11,469 bases of DNA from Candidatus Babelota bacterium. GTDB lineage: Bacteria > Dependentiae > Babeliae > Babeliales > JABCYS01. A program made the position numbers and the translations under genes. The first letter of the stretch is position 1. Each line of letters starts with the position of its first letter. Below the pieces are notes generated by a model that was not told the origin of the DNA, ran no database searches, and saw only the letters and a program-made list of their open reading frames with translations. Shown here one piece after another: positions 5,665-11,469 of this stretch. The stretch lies in NCBI GenBank assembly GCA_013290085.1, contig JABCYS010000018.1:1-11469 (forward strand), in the 5' to 3' direction.

Positions 5665-7530
5665 TTAGGCTGATTTTTCCCATTCACGCAGCGCACTCTC
5701 AAGCTCTGCTTGCATTACCGCTATCGCATCTATTATTTTTTTGCTGGCATCATAATCATGAGTATCGGCAGTTAATTTTTTTGTTGCTTCTGCAATTTTC
5801 TTTTCAAGTTTTTGAATGCGTTGTTCCAGCTCACGCAGATTTTTTTGAGATTCCTTTGTTTGAACTTTCTGCGGTTCATTTTTTTCTTTTTCTTTTCGTT
5901 CTACTTTTCGTTCATCAACAAATGTTTCCTTACTTTTTTTCTCTGCAAGGTATGCCTCGTAGGTGCCCGGGTAGTAGAAGAGGCCGTTAGGTGTTAACTC
6001 GGCAATATCAGTTGCGAGCTCCTGAATAAATTGGTGATCGTGGGAAACGAAGAACATGGTACCGGTGTATTGCTGCAAGGCTTGTAGGAGTACTGACTTG
6101 GCGTAGAGATCAAGGTGGTTGGTCGGTTCGTCAAGAATGAGAAAGTTGGCATTTTGCAGGAGAACTTTCACCATGGCAACACGGTTTCTCTCACCACCAC
6201 TGAGCATGCTTATTTTTTTATAGACATCGTCACCCACAAAAAGAAAGGATCCTAAAAAGGCACGGAGCCGTTGTTCAGAAACTTTGGGGCAGGAATATTC
6301 CAGTTCTTCTAAAACCGTTTTGTTTTGATGTAATGCCTTGGTTTGGTCCTGCTCAAAGAATGCGGTGTGTACATTATGCCCAAAGGTAACCGTACCCGTT
6401 TGCAGCGCAAGCTTACCGACAATTAAATCAAACAAGGTTGATTTACCCATGCCATTGCGAGCAACCAACGCAACTTTTTGGCCCCGCTGAATTTCACAGG
6501 AAACATTTTTAAATAACTGCTTGTCGCCGTAGCTGTATGCTAGGTTGTTAATGGTAAGAACCACACGCCCTGCTCGTTCAAGCTCAGGGAATGAAAATGA
6601 TATTGTTGGTTCAGGTGGTTCAACTTCAATGAGTTCAATTTTTTCAAGTTGCTTGATCATGCTCTGCGCCATTCTAGCCTTGCTGGCTGAAGCGCGGAAC
6701 CGTTCAATGGTTTCTTTTTTGCGAGCAATATCTTTTTGCTGTAAATGGTAGGCCGATTTAAGATCCGCCTGCTGCTGCTCATATTGCTTGAGATAGGCAG
6801 TATAGTTGCCGTGATAGAGTGAGCCATTGCCACGAGAAAGTTCAAAAATCCAATCACATGCTTTATCAAGAAAGTAGCGATCATGTGTTACCAATAAATA
6901 ACCGAAGGGTGACTCGCGTAAAAAGTCTAAGAACCATTCCTTGGTAACGATATCAAGGTGGTTGGTGGGTTCATCAAAAAGATAAAAATCTGCTTGTTGC
7001 AGTAACAGTTTTGCCAGGACTAAGCGCATCTTCCAACCCACGCTTAACGTATTTACCGACGTATCAAATTTTTCTTTGCTAAAGCCTAGGCCTTGTAAAA
7101 GGTTAACGGTCTGCTTTTCAGCCTCGGTCCGATTAAAATGGGCAAGCGCATCAAGGATGTATTGATACCGCTCCAAAAGATCCGCCGCATCTTCATGACC
7201 ACTCTCTAATTTCTCCTCGATAGTACGCTGTTCTTGTTCGAGCTGGGTGTACTGCTCAAAGATAGTAAATGCTTCATCAAAGATGGTTTTTTCTGAGTTC
7301 AAAATCACTTCTTGGGGAAGAAAGGCGATCTTCATCTGCTTACTGATGGATACCGTTCCGCTGTCGAGTGGTTGTAGGCCAGCGATAACGCGGAGCAAGG
7401 TTGACTTGCCAGCCCCGTTACGACCAGCAATACCTATCTTTTGGTCTTGTTGGAAATCTACGGAGATTTTATTGAAAAGATCCCGTTCCCCATAACTGAG
7501 CTGGATATCTTTGAGAATGATACTGGACAT
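5665..7530 (-). CDS. ABC-F family ATPase (ribosome-associated, two ABC domains)
   Basis: A 621-residue soluble protein with two ABC domains and no membrane segment. Domain 1 has Walker A GRNGAGKST (36-44) and DEPTNHLD (186-193). Its signature is LSVGW (162-166), with Val in place of the first Gly of LSGG. Domain 2 has Walker A ARNGMGKST (357-365), LSGGE (443-447) and DEPTNHLD (467-474). The inter-domain linker carries RFRASASKARMAQSMIKQL, the basic helix typical of ABC-F P-site tRNA-interaction motifs. The C-terminus (about 545-615) is a Lys/Glu-rich coiled coil like those of Uup and YdiF. Family members act on ribosomes, resolving stalls or protecting against antibiotics. Which subfamily this is cannot be settled here. 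It heads the minus-strand block and is divergent from the GDP-fucose genes. Confidence 0.9.
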   Translation of the reverse strand: MSSIILKDIQLSYGERDLFNKISVDFQQDQKIGIAGRNGAGKSTLLRVIAGLQPLDSGTVSISKQMKIAFLPQEVILNSEKTIFDEAFTIFEQYTQLEQEQRTIEEKLESGHEDAADLLERYQYILDALAHFNRTEAEKQTVNLLQGLGFSKEKFDTSVNTLSVGWKMRLVLAKLLLQQADFYLFDEPTNHLDIVTKEWFLDFLRESPFGYLLVTHDRYFLDKACDWIFELSRGNGSLYHGNYTAYLKQYEQQQADLKSAYHLQQKDIARKKETIERFRASASKARMAQSMIKQLEKIELIEVEPPEPTISFSFPELERAGRVVLTINNLAYSYGDKQLFKNVSCEIQRGQKVALVARNGMGKSTLFDLIVGKLALQTGTVTFGHNVHTAFFEQDQTKALHQNKTVLEELEYSCPKVSEQRLRAFLGSFLFVGDDVYKKISMLSGGERNRVAMVKVLLQNANFLILDEPTNHLDLYAKSVLLQALQQYTGTMFFVSHDHQFIQELATDIAELTPNGLFYYPGTYEAYLAEKKSKETFVDERKVERKEKEKNEPQKVQTKESQKNLRELEQRIQKLEKKIAEATKKLTADTHDYDASKKIIDAIAVMQAELESALREWEKSA

Positions 7531-7599
7531 GAAATTACCGTTTAAAAGAGGCTGCTAATTAACATAAACAAGGCTGTCTAAAAAACCTCATTCATGAGT

Positions 7600-7628
7600 T
7601 TGACACCATTGAACAATATGACTATTGT
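7600..7628 (+). promoter_or_regulatory. Probable sigma70 promoter of the GDP-fucose genes
   Basis: A perfect -35 TTGACA (7600-7605) and TATTGT (7623-7628, 4 of 6 to consensus) are separated by exactly 17 bases. The expected start near 7635 leaves a short leader ending in an AGGAG ribosome site. The gap of 132 bases to the divergent ABC-F gene is the only non-coding DNA available for both genes. Confidence 0.6.
7613..7628. promoter_or_regulatory. Inverted repeat over the -10 box, possible operator
   Basis: ACAATA and TATTGT form perfect 6-base arms around TGAC. The right arm is the putative -10 box, so a dimeric regulator bound here would block the promoter. No regulator is encoded nearby, and AT-rich 6-base arms can arise by chance. 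Confidence 0.35.
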
Positions 7629-7651
7629 ACCGCATTGCAACCCATCTTTAT

Positions 7652-7656
7652 AGGAG
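7652..7656 (+). promoter_or_regulatory. Strong ribosome binding site that fixes the GDP-fucose synthase start
   Basis: AGGAG lies 6 bases before the ATG at 7663. The other candidate start, ATG at 7726, has only a pyrimidine-rich stretch upstream (TACACCCCGCA). This argues that the hydrophobic N-terminal 21 residues are translated and are not an annotation artefact. Confidence 0.75.
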
Positions 7657-7662
7657 CCACAG

Positions 7663-8658
7663 ATGACAAAGAAAATGATGTTTCTTATTTTTCTTGCCAC
7701 CGCTACCTCTTGTATACACCCCGCAATGGATAAAAATGCAAAAATTTTTGTAGCTGGACATAATGGCTTGGTAGGGTCTGCCATTGTAAACTGCTTACAG
7801 CAAGCAGGCTACACCAATATAATCACTAAAGATCGCCACGAGCTCGATCTTTGCAACCAACAAGCCGTGAATGATTTTTTTGCAACAATACAACCTGAGT
7901 ATGTATTTTTGGCAGCTGCAAAAGTAGGCGGCATAAAGGCTAATTCAGATTATCCTGCCGAGTTTATCTATCAAAATCTTAGTATTGAAACTAATGTAAT
8001 TAATGCGGCACATGTATACAAAGTCAAAAAACTACTGTTTCTCGGTTCATCCTGCATTTACCCACGAATGTGTCCCCAGCCAATCAAAGAGGAATATCTG
8101 TTAACTGGCCCTCTGGAGCCAACAAATGATGCCTATGCTCTTGCCAAAATCGCTGGAATCAAACTATGCCAATCGTATAAGAAGCAATATGGCGATTGTT
8201 TTATTTCATGCATGCCTACAAATTTGTACGGTCCTCGAGACAACTTTGATCTCAACAGTTCACACGTTTTACCAGCCCTTCTTTATAAGATTCATCAGGC
8301 AAAACAACAAAATAAAAATGCCGTTATCATCTGGGGAAGTGGTAAACCCTATCGTGAATTTTTGTACGTTGATGATTTGGCTGATGCCTGCCTCTTTTTA
8401 ATGAATAATTATGATAGCGAAGAGGTGGTGAATATTGGCACTGGCGAGGATATTTCAATAGTAGACCTTGCGGTTATGATAAAAAACATTGTTGGATATC
8501 AGGGCACTATTGAGAATGACTTTACCAAGCCGGATGGAACACCTAAAAAGCAACTGAATGTAACAAAACTTAATGCGTTAGGATGGAAAGCTAAAACTAA
8601 TTTGCACGATGGCATTCAAAAAACGTATGAATGGTGCTTGCAAAACAAAATCTTCTAA
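7663..8658 (+). CDS. fcl: GDP-L-fucose synthase (GDP-4-keto-6-deoxymannose epimerase-reductase) with N-terminal signal sequence
   Basis: A 331-residue extended SDR enzyme that epimerises and reduces GDP-4-keto-6-deoxy-D-mannose to GDP-L-fucose with NADPH. The nucleotide-binding GHNGLVG is at 32-38. GSSCIYP (128-134) gives Ser129 and Cys131, YALAK gives Tyr158 and Lys162, and His201 follows LYGPRDNFD. Each is exactly 22 residues later than in E. coli Fcl (Ser107, Cys109, Tyr136, Lys140, His179), so the core is intact and the difference is an N-terminal addition. That addition ([17 protein letters not shown]) looks like a Sec signal, with a loose lipobox ending at Cys17. The AGGAG site favours this start. 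The enzyme is normally cytoplasmic, so the signal is unexpected. It lies 20 bases before gmd, with which it forms a two-step pathway. Confidence 0.92.
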   Translation: MTKKMMFLIFLATATSCIHPAMDKNAKIFVAGHNGLVGSAIVNCLQQAGYTNIITKDRHELDLCNQQAVNDFFATIQPEYVFLAAAKVGGIKANSDYPAEFIYQNLSIETNVINAAHVYKVKKLLFLGSSCIYPRMCPQPIKEEYLLTGPLEPTNDAYALAKIAGIKLCQSYKKQYGDCFISCMPTNLYGPRDNFDLNSSHVLPALLYKIHQAKQQNKNAVIIWGSGKPYREFLYVDDLADACLFLMNNYDSEEVVNIGTGEDISIVDLAVMIKNIVGYQGTIENDFTKPDGTPKKQLNVTKLNALGWKAKTNLHDGIQKTYEWCLQNKIF

Positions 8659-8678
8659 TTATAAAAACTGGTGGGCGA

Positions 8679-9878
8679 ATGAAGAAACTGCTTTTTCTAG
8701 TATTAATAAGCACATGTGTCTGCATCTATGCAACAGAAAATAAACCAACACCACGTAAAAAGGCTCTCATTTTTGGAGCAACTGGCCAAGATGGCTCTTA
8801 TCTTGCTGAATTCTTAATCAATAAAGGTTACGAAGTGCATGGGGTAATGCGACGCACTTCATTGCTCAGCACAGGGCGAGTTGACCATATCTATCAAGAT
8901 CCTCATGAAACCGCTGAGAAACGTTTTATATTGCATTATGGAGATGTAACTGATGCTACAAACGTTATCTCGCTTATTCAGCACATACAGCCCGAAGAGA
9001 TTTATAATCTTGCAGCACAAAGTCACGTTGCAGTCTCTTTTGAGCTGCCTGAATACACTGCTCAAGTGGATGGGATAGGAACTTTGCGCATTATAGAAGC
9101 TATTAGAATTCTGAATTTGGAGAAGAAAACAAAATTTTATCAGGCCTCAACAAGTGAATTATTTGGCAAGGTGCAAGAGGTCCCACAAACAGAAAAAACA
9201 CCATTTTATCCAAGATCGCCTTATGGGGTTGCCAAATTATATGGCTATTGGATTACTAAAAATTACAGAGAAGCTTATGGCATCTTTGCCTGTAACGGAA
9301 TTCTTTTTAATCATGAATCACCCCGCCGAGGCAGAACCTTTGTAAGCAGAAAAATAACCTTTGCCGTTGCAAAAATTAAATATGGGCTAGAAAAAACAGT
9401 CTACTTAGGAAATCTAGATGCTCGACGTGACTGGGGGCATGCACGAGATTATGTTGAGGCCATGTGGTTAATGTTGCAACAAGACCATCCAACTGACTTT
9501 GTAATTGCAACTGGAGAGATGCATACCGTGCGTGAATTTGCCGAGCTTGCTTTTTCAGCGGCTGGCATTGAGGTAGAGTGGCACGGCTCAGGGGATCAAG
9601 AATATGGAATCAATAAAGCTACGGGAGAAAAAATTGTAGCAATAGACCCCAAATATTTCAGGCCGACCGAAGTGGATCAGTTATGTGGTAATGCTACTAA
9701 GGCAAAAACCGTTCTTGGTTGGCAACCGAAAACAAATTTTTACGAACTCGTGAAGGAAATGGTTGCAAGCGATCTATTAGTTGTACAAAAACAACTACCA
9801 GCCAGGAACAATGTCATCGGATTAACAAAGGAATCCGAATCTTCGACTGACAATTTAGAAATCCGTCACGCTCTCTAA
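8679..9878 (+). CDS. gmd: GDP-mannose 4,6-dehydratase with N-terminal signal sequence
   Basis: A 399-residue extended SDR enzyme that converts GDP-D-mannose to GDP-4-keto-6-deoxymannose, the substrate of the enzyme encoded just upstream. The NADP-binding GATGQDG is at 33-39, followed by [18 protein letters not shown] gives Thr158 and Glu160, and SPYGVAK gives Tyr182 and Lys186, the expected catalytic set. NHESPRRG is the family hallmark. The N-terminus [18 protein letters not shown] is a basic hydrophobic signal about 24 residues longer than the E. coli enzyme. A signal peptidase I site after Ala18 is plausible. No internal Met exists between the signal and the Rossmann fold, so it cannot be trimmed by picking another ATG. 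An in-frame ATG at 8631 lies inside the upstream gene and is less likely. The ribosome site is weak (GGTGGG). Confidence 0.93.
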   Translation: MKKLLFLVLISTCVCIYATENKPTPRKKALIFGATGQDGSYLAEFLINKGYEVHGVMRRTSLLSTGRVDHIYQDPHETAEKRFILHYGDVTDATNVISLIQHIQPEEIYNLAAQSHVAVSFELPEYTAQVDGIGTLRIIEAIRILNLEKKTKFYQASTSELFGKVQEVPQTEKTPFYPRSPYGVAKLYGYWITKNYREAYGIFACNGILFNHESPRRGRTFVSRKITFAVAKIKYGLEKTVYLGNLDARRDWGHARDYVEAMWLMLQQDHPTDFVIATGEMHTVREFAELAFSAAGIEVEWHGSGDQEYGINKATGEKIVAIDPKYFRPTEVDQLCGNATKAKTVLGWQPKTNFYELVKEMVASDLLVVQKQLPARNNVIGLTKESESSTDNLEIRHAL

Positions 9879-9892
9879 CTTTCAGATTCTCT
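9872..9892 (+). repeat. Direct repeat, left copy, at the gmd stop codon
   Basis: A 21-base sequence beginning TCTCTAACTTT and ending AGATTCTCT spans the gmd stop codon (9876-9878). It ends one base before the DUF488 ATG. It matches 10454-10474 at 20 of 21 positions, with C versus A at the twelfth. Confidence 0.75.
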
Positions 9893-9893
9893 C

Positions 9894-10439
9894 ATGAATG
9901 AAAAAAAGTTAACCATATTTACGGTCGGACATTCAACAAGGTCCATCGAAGAATTTTTTGATTTGCTACGGCATTACCATATCACGGAGCTGGTCGATAT
10001 CCGCACCATACCAAAATCAAAACACAATCCTCAATTTAATGGCCCAGAGTTAGCAGAAACTTTACGAGCGCATCACCTTGGTTATCGCCATCAAAAAAAT
10101 TTGGGAGGCTTTCGACATGCACATGTCGATTCGGTTAATACTGCATGGGAAAATTTATCATTTCGCGGATTTGCCGATTATATGCAGACGGAAGCGTTTA
10201 AAGAAGGAATACAAAAACTTATTGAACTAGCGCACACAAAAACAGTAGCAATCATGTGCAGCGAAGCCGTTCCGTGGCGTTGTCATCGATCATTGATTGG
10301 CGATGCGCTCCTGGTTCGGAAGATTGAAGTAATTGATATAATCAGTCTCTCCTCTGCAAAACCACATACTCTAACTCCGTGGGCTGTAGTACACGGAGAA
10401 AATATAACGTACCCAGCAGATGCTGTACGGCGTGATTGA
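9894..10439 (+). CDS. DUF488 family protein
   Basis: A 181-residue protein with the full DUF488 signature: TVGHSTRSIEEF (10-21), VDIRTIPKSKHNPQFN (34-49), LGGFR (70-74) and CSEAVPWRCHRSLIGDAL (122-139). Conserved Cys122 and Cys130 flank the WRCHR motif, which suggests a metal site or redox chemistry. The biochemical role of the family is not established, so none is assigned. The gene starts 15 bases after the gmd stop without a recognisable Shine-Dalgarno sequence, so coupling to gmd translation is possible. A 21-base direct repeat brackets it almost exactly, which suggests that it arrived as a unit behind gmd. Family members are widespread and often sit in mobile or variable regions. Confidence 0.9.
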   Translation: MNEKKLTIFTVGHSTRSIEEFFDLLRHYHITELVDIRTIPKSKHNPQFNGPELAETLRAHHLGYRHQKNLGGFRHAHVDSVNTAWENLSFRGFADYMQTEAFKEGIQKLIELAHTKTVAIMCSEAVPWRCHRSLIGDALLVRKIEVIDIISLSSAKPHTLTPWAVVHGENITYPADAVRRD

Positions 10440-10453
10440 CAGCTCTCGTTCCT

Positions 10454-10474
10454 TCTCTAACTTTAAGATTCTCT
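10454..10474 (+). repeat. Direct repeat, right copy, after the DUF488 gene
   Basis: This is the second copy of the 21-base sequence found at 9872-9892 (20 of 21 identical). It begins 15 bases after the DUF488 stop codon. The two copies are 582 bases apart and enclose one gene. Confidence 0.75.
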
Positions 10475-10568
10475 GAGGTATGCGCACAGCCTATGCGTGG
10501 GTTGATCAACATTTGAAAGCCCAACACGACTAACTAAAATTGAGCGCCCAGACAAAAAACCTTCACCA

Positions 10569-10598
10569 TTGACAATATTAGCTAAGCTTAGCTAATAT
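10569..10598 (+). promoter_or_regulatory. Probable promoter of the toxin-antitoxin operon
   Basis: A perfect -35 TTGACA (10569-10574) is followed, 18 bases later, by TAATAT (10593-10598, 4 of 6 to the -10 consensus). A perfect TATAAT at 10607-10612 also exists, but it would be 32 bases from the -35 box and so would need another -35. Either way, the palindrome at 10573-10600 covers or abuts the promoter. Confidence 0.5.
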
Positions 10599-10600
10599 TG
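10573..10600. promoter_or_regulatory. 28-base perfect palindrome, probable antitoxin operator
   Basis: Each half is CAATATTAGCTAAG, followed directly by its exact reverse complement, with no mismatch and no spacer. It lies 32 bases before the antitoxin ATG and overlaps the promoter. Phd/YefM antitoxins are known to repress their own operons by binding palindromes at the promoter, so this is the natural operator. With no loop and no T-run, it is unlikely to be a terminator. Confidence 0.75.
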
Positions 10601-10632
10601 AATTAGTATAATAACTTCAGCCGAAGGAAACC

Positions 10633-10860
10633 ATGAAAAAAGCAAATTTGCACGAGGCAAAAACCAATCTCTCAAAACTCGTAGATCTCGCATCTCAGGG
10701 AGAAGAAATAATTATTTGCAAGGCGGGCCATCCCGTTGCAAAAATAATTGCCTTTAAACAGAAAAAAAGCGCTCGAAAGCCGGGATCATGGTCTGGCAAG
10801 GTCACCATTAAAAAGGACTTCGATGTGCTACCCCCTAAATTTATGAAGAATTTCAAATGA
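10633..10860 (+). CDS. Phd/YefM-family antitoxin
   Basis: A 75-residue protein with the typical Phd/YefM N-terminal DNA-binding fold (ANLHEAKTNLSKLVDLASQG at 4-23, then IIICKAGHPVAKI at 26-38). A basic, flexible tail (about 43-75) would bind and block the toxin. AAGGA lies about 5 bases before the ATG. Its stop codon overlaps the toxin start by four bases (ATGA), a classic arrangement that keeps antitoxin and toxin synthesis coupled. It probably represses the operon through the upstream 28-base palindrome. The family assignment rests on the N-terminal pattern and the toxin neighbour. Confidence 0.87.
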   Translation: MKKANLHEAKTNLSKLVDLASQGEEIIICKAGHPVAKIIAFKQKKSARKPGSWSGKVTIKKDFDVLPPKFMKNFK

Positions 10861-11231
10861 ATATGTATTTACTCGACACACATATTTTATTGTGGTGGCT
10901 TTCCGATGACAAAAAACTAACAAAAAAATTAAGAAGTTTAATTGAGAATCCTGATAACCACATACTGGTAAGTTCAGTAAGTATTTGGGAAATCGTTATA
11001 AAAAAATCATTAAATAAACTCAAGGCCCCTGACAATTTAAAAGAAATTTTAGATACCGACGATTTTGAGATTTTACCGATGACTTCCGATCACGCACTCT
11101 GTGTGGAACATTTGCCATTAATCCATCATGACCCATTTGATCGCCTTTTAATTGCGCAATGCATTGTCGATGATTTAGTATTCGTTACCGCTGATAAAAT
11201 TATTCCTAAATATAAAATTAACTGCTTTTAA
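10857..11231 (+). CDS. vapC: PIN-domain toxin (VapC type)
   Basis: A 124-residue PIN-domain RNase, the expected length for VapC toxins. The acidic metal-binding set is complete: Asp7 in LLDTHILLWW, Glu45 in SIWEI, Asp95 in HDPFDRLLIAQ and Asp113 in TADK. Catalytic activity is therefore likely. VapC enzymes cut specific RNAs, often tRNAs or the ribosomal sarcin-ricin loop; the target here is unknown. The HDPFDRLLIAQ form is the subgroup usually paired with Phd/YefM antitoxins, as here. Translation probably restarts at the ATGA overlap, because only a weak GAAGAA lies upstream. The pair may stabilise the chromosome region or modulate growth. Confidence 0.92.
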   Translation: MNMYLLDTHILLWWLSDDKKLTKKLRSLIENPDNHILVSSVSIWEIVIKKSLNKLKAPDNLKEILDTDDFEILPMTSDHALCVEHLPLIHHDPFDRLLIAQCIVDDLVFVTADKIIPKYKINCF

Positions 11232-11251
11232 AATTATCATAGGAATTTTTT

Positions 11252-11257
11252 AAGGAG
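11252..11257 (+). promoter_or_regulatory. Ribosome binding site of the aldehyde dehydrogenase gene
   Basis: AAGGAG lies 5 bases before the ATG at 11263 and 8 bases before a second in-frame ATG at 11266. The choice changes only one Met. The 8-base spacing is slightly more usual. Confidence 0.7.
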
Positions 11258-11262
11258 TTTTG

Positions 11263-11469
11263 ATGATGCATACCATTGTTGAAAAACAACGACATTTTTT
11301 TGCTTCAGGAAAAACACGAGACTTAGCTTTCCGCACTAAGCAGCTCAAGAAATTAGAACGAGCACTTCTTGATCATGAGCAAGAAATTCTCGACGCACTG
11401 CACCGCGACCTTGGCAAACCTGCGCATGAGGCATATTGGAGTGAAATTTATTACGCTCTTCAAGAAATT
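11263..11469 (+). CDS. Aldehyde dehydrogenase family protein, N-terminal part (runs off the window)
   Basis: Sixty-nine codons are visible and the frame is open at the window end. The sequence QRHFFASGKTRDLAFRTKQL (9-28), the helix KKLERALLDHEQEILDAL (29-46) and RDLGKPAHEAYWSEI (48-62) match the N-terminal helices of the class 3 aldehyde dehydrogenases (ALDH3/ConiferylALDH type), which oxidise fatty or aromatic aldehydes with NAD(P). The catalytic Cys and Glu lie beyond the window, so activity cannot be judged. The gene starts 31 bases after the toxin gene with its own strong ribosome site. Whether it shares the toxin-antitoxin transcript is unclear. Confidence 0.87.
   Translation, partial: MMHTIVEKQRHFFASGKTRDLAFRTKQLKKLERALLDHEQEILDALHRDLGKPAHEAYWSEIYYALQEI

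Noticed and set aside
7726..8658. Shorter GDP-fucose synthase starting at ATG 7726
   Set aside because: It would remove the signal sequence and give a classic N-terminus, but no ribosome site precedes it, whereas AGGAG is ideally placed for 7663. It is not fully excluded and is the main test for the secretion idea.
10501..10510. GTTGATCAAC palindrome
   Set aside because: Ten-base palindromes occur by chance at this length. It is about 60 bases before the toxin-antitoxin promoter and its half-site differs from the 28-base operator.
10480..10533. A 17-residue open frame (MRTAYAWVDQHLKAQHD) between the DUF488 gene and the antitoxin
   Set aside because: GAGG sits only one or two bases from the ATG, the frame is very short and I recognise no family. 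It could be the tail of a lost gene, but nothing supports that.
10573..10600. Rho-independent terminator of the DUF488 gene
   Set aside because: The stem is AT-rich without a loop, no T-run follows, and it overlaps a good -35 box before the antitoxin gene, so an operator is the better reading.

Overview
The window is a gene-dense, AT-leaning bacterial chromosome segment with ten complete protein genes, a toxin-antitoxin pair, and one gene cut off at each end. I infer an intracellular or host-dependent bacterium, possibly of the Dependentiae (TM6) or Legionella-like ecological type. The hints are a secreted cytosolic-phospholipase-A2-type protein of eukaryotic flavour (1-992, minus) and signal peptides on proteins that normally have none. 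No rRNA or other taxonomic marker is present, so the assignment is weak.

Layout. A truncated phospholipase gene (minus) is divergent from rpe (1110-1760, plus), which is followed by an AlkD-type DNA glycosylase (1799-2458). A 512-base gene-free stretch (2459-2970) holds a decayed remnant of an rpe 3' end and three palindromic repeat units of 70, 70 and 95 bases. Next comes a minus-strand block read from 7530 down to 2971: an ABC-F protein, an ABC exporter ATPase, its ABC-2 permease, a class I SAM methyltransferase and a very short O6-alkylguanine-DNA alkyltransferase. Spacing of 13 to about 66 bases suggests one operon or two linked ones.

From 7600 onward everything reads plus. GDP-L-fucose synthase and GDP-mannose 4,6-dehydratase together make GDP-L-fucose from GDP-mannose, but both begin with Sec-type signal-like N-termini, which is the oddest feature of the window. 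A DUF488 gene follows, bracketed by a 21-base direct repeat. Then comes a Phd/YefM antitoxin with a PIN toxin, behind a promoter covered by a 28-base perfect palindrome. The window ends inside the start of an aldehyde dehydrogenase gene.

How it fits together. Two unrelated alkylation-repair proteins (AlkD-type glycosylase and alkyltransferase) sit convergently on either side of the repeat array. Two single genes, alkD and the DUF488 gene, sit just behind the stop codon of an upstream gene. Both have the same nine bases, AGATTCTCT, directly before their start codon, and both are followed by a copy of sequence from the 3' end of that upstream gene. This suggests cassette-like gene insertion, but it is an inference from a single genome segment.
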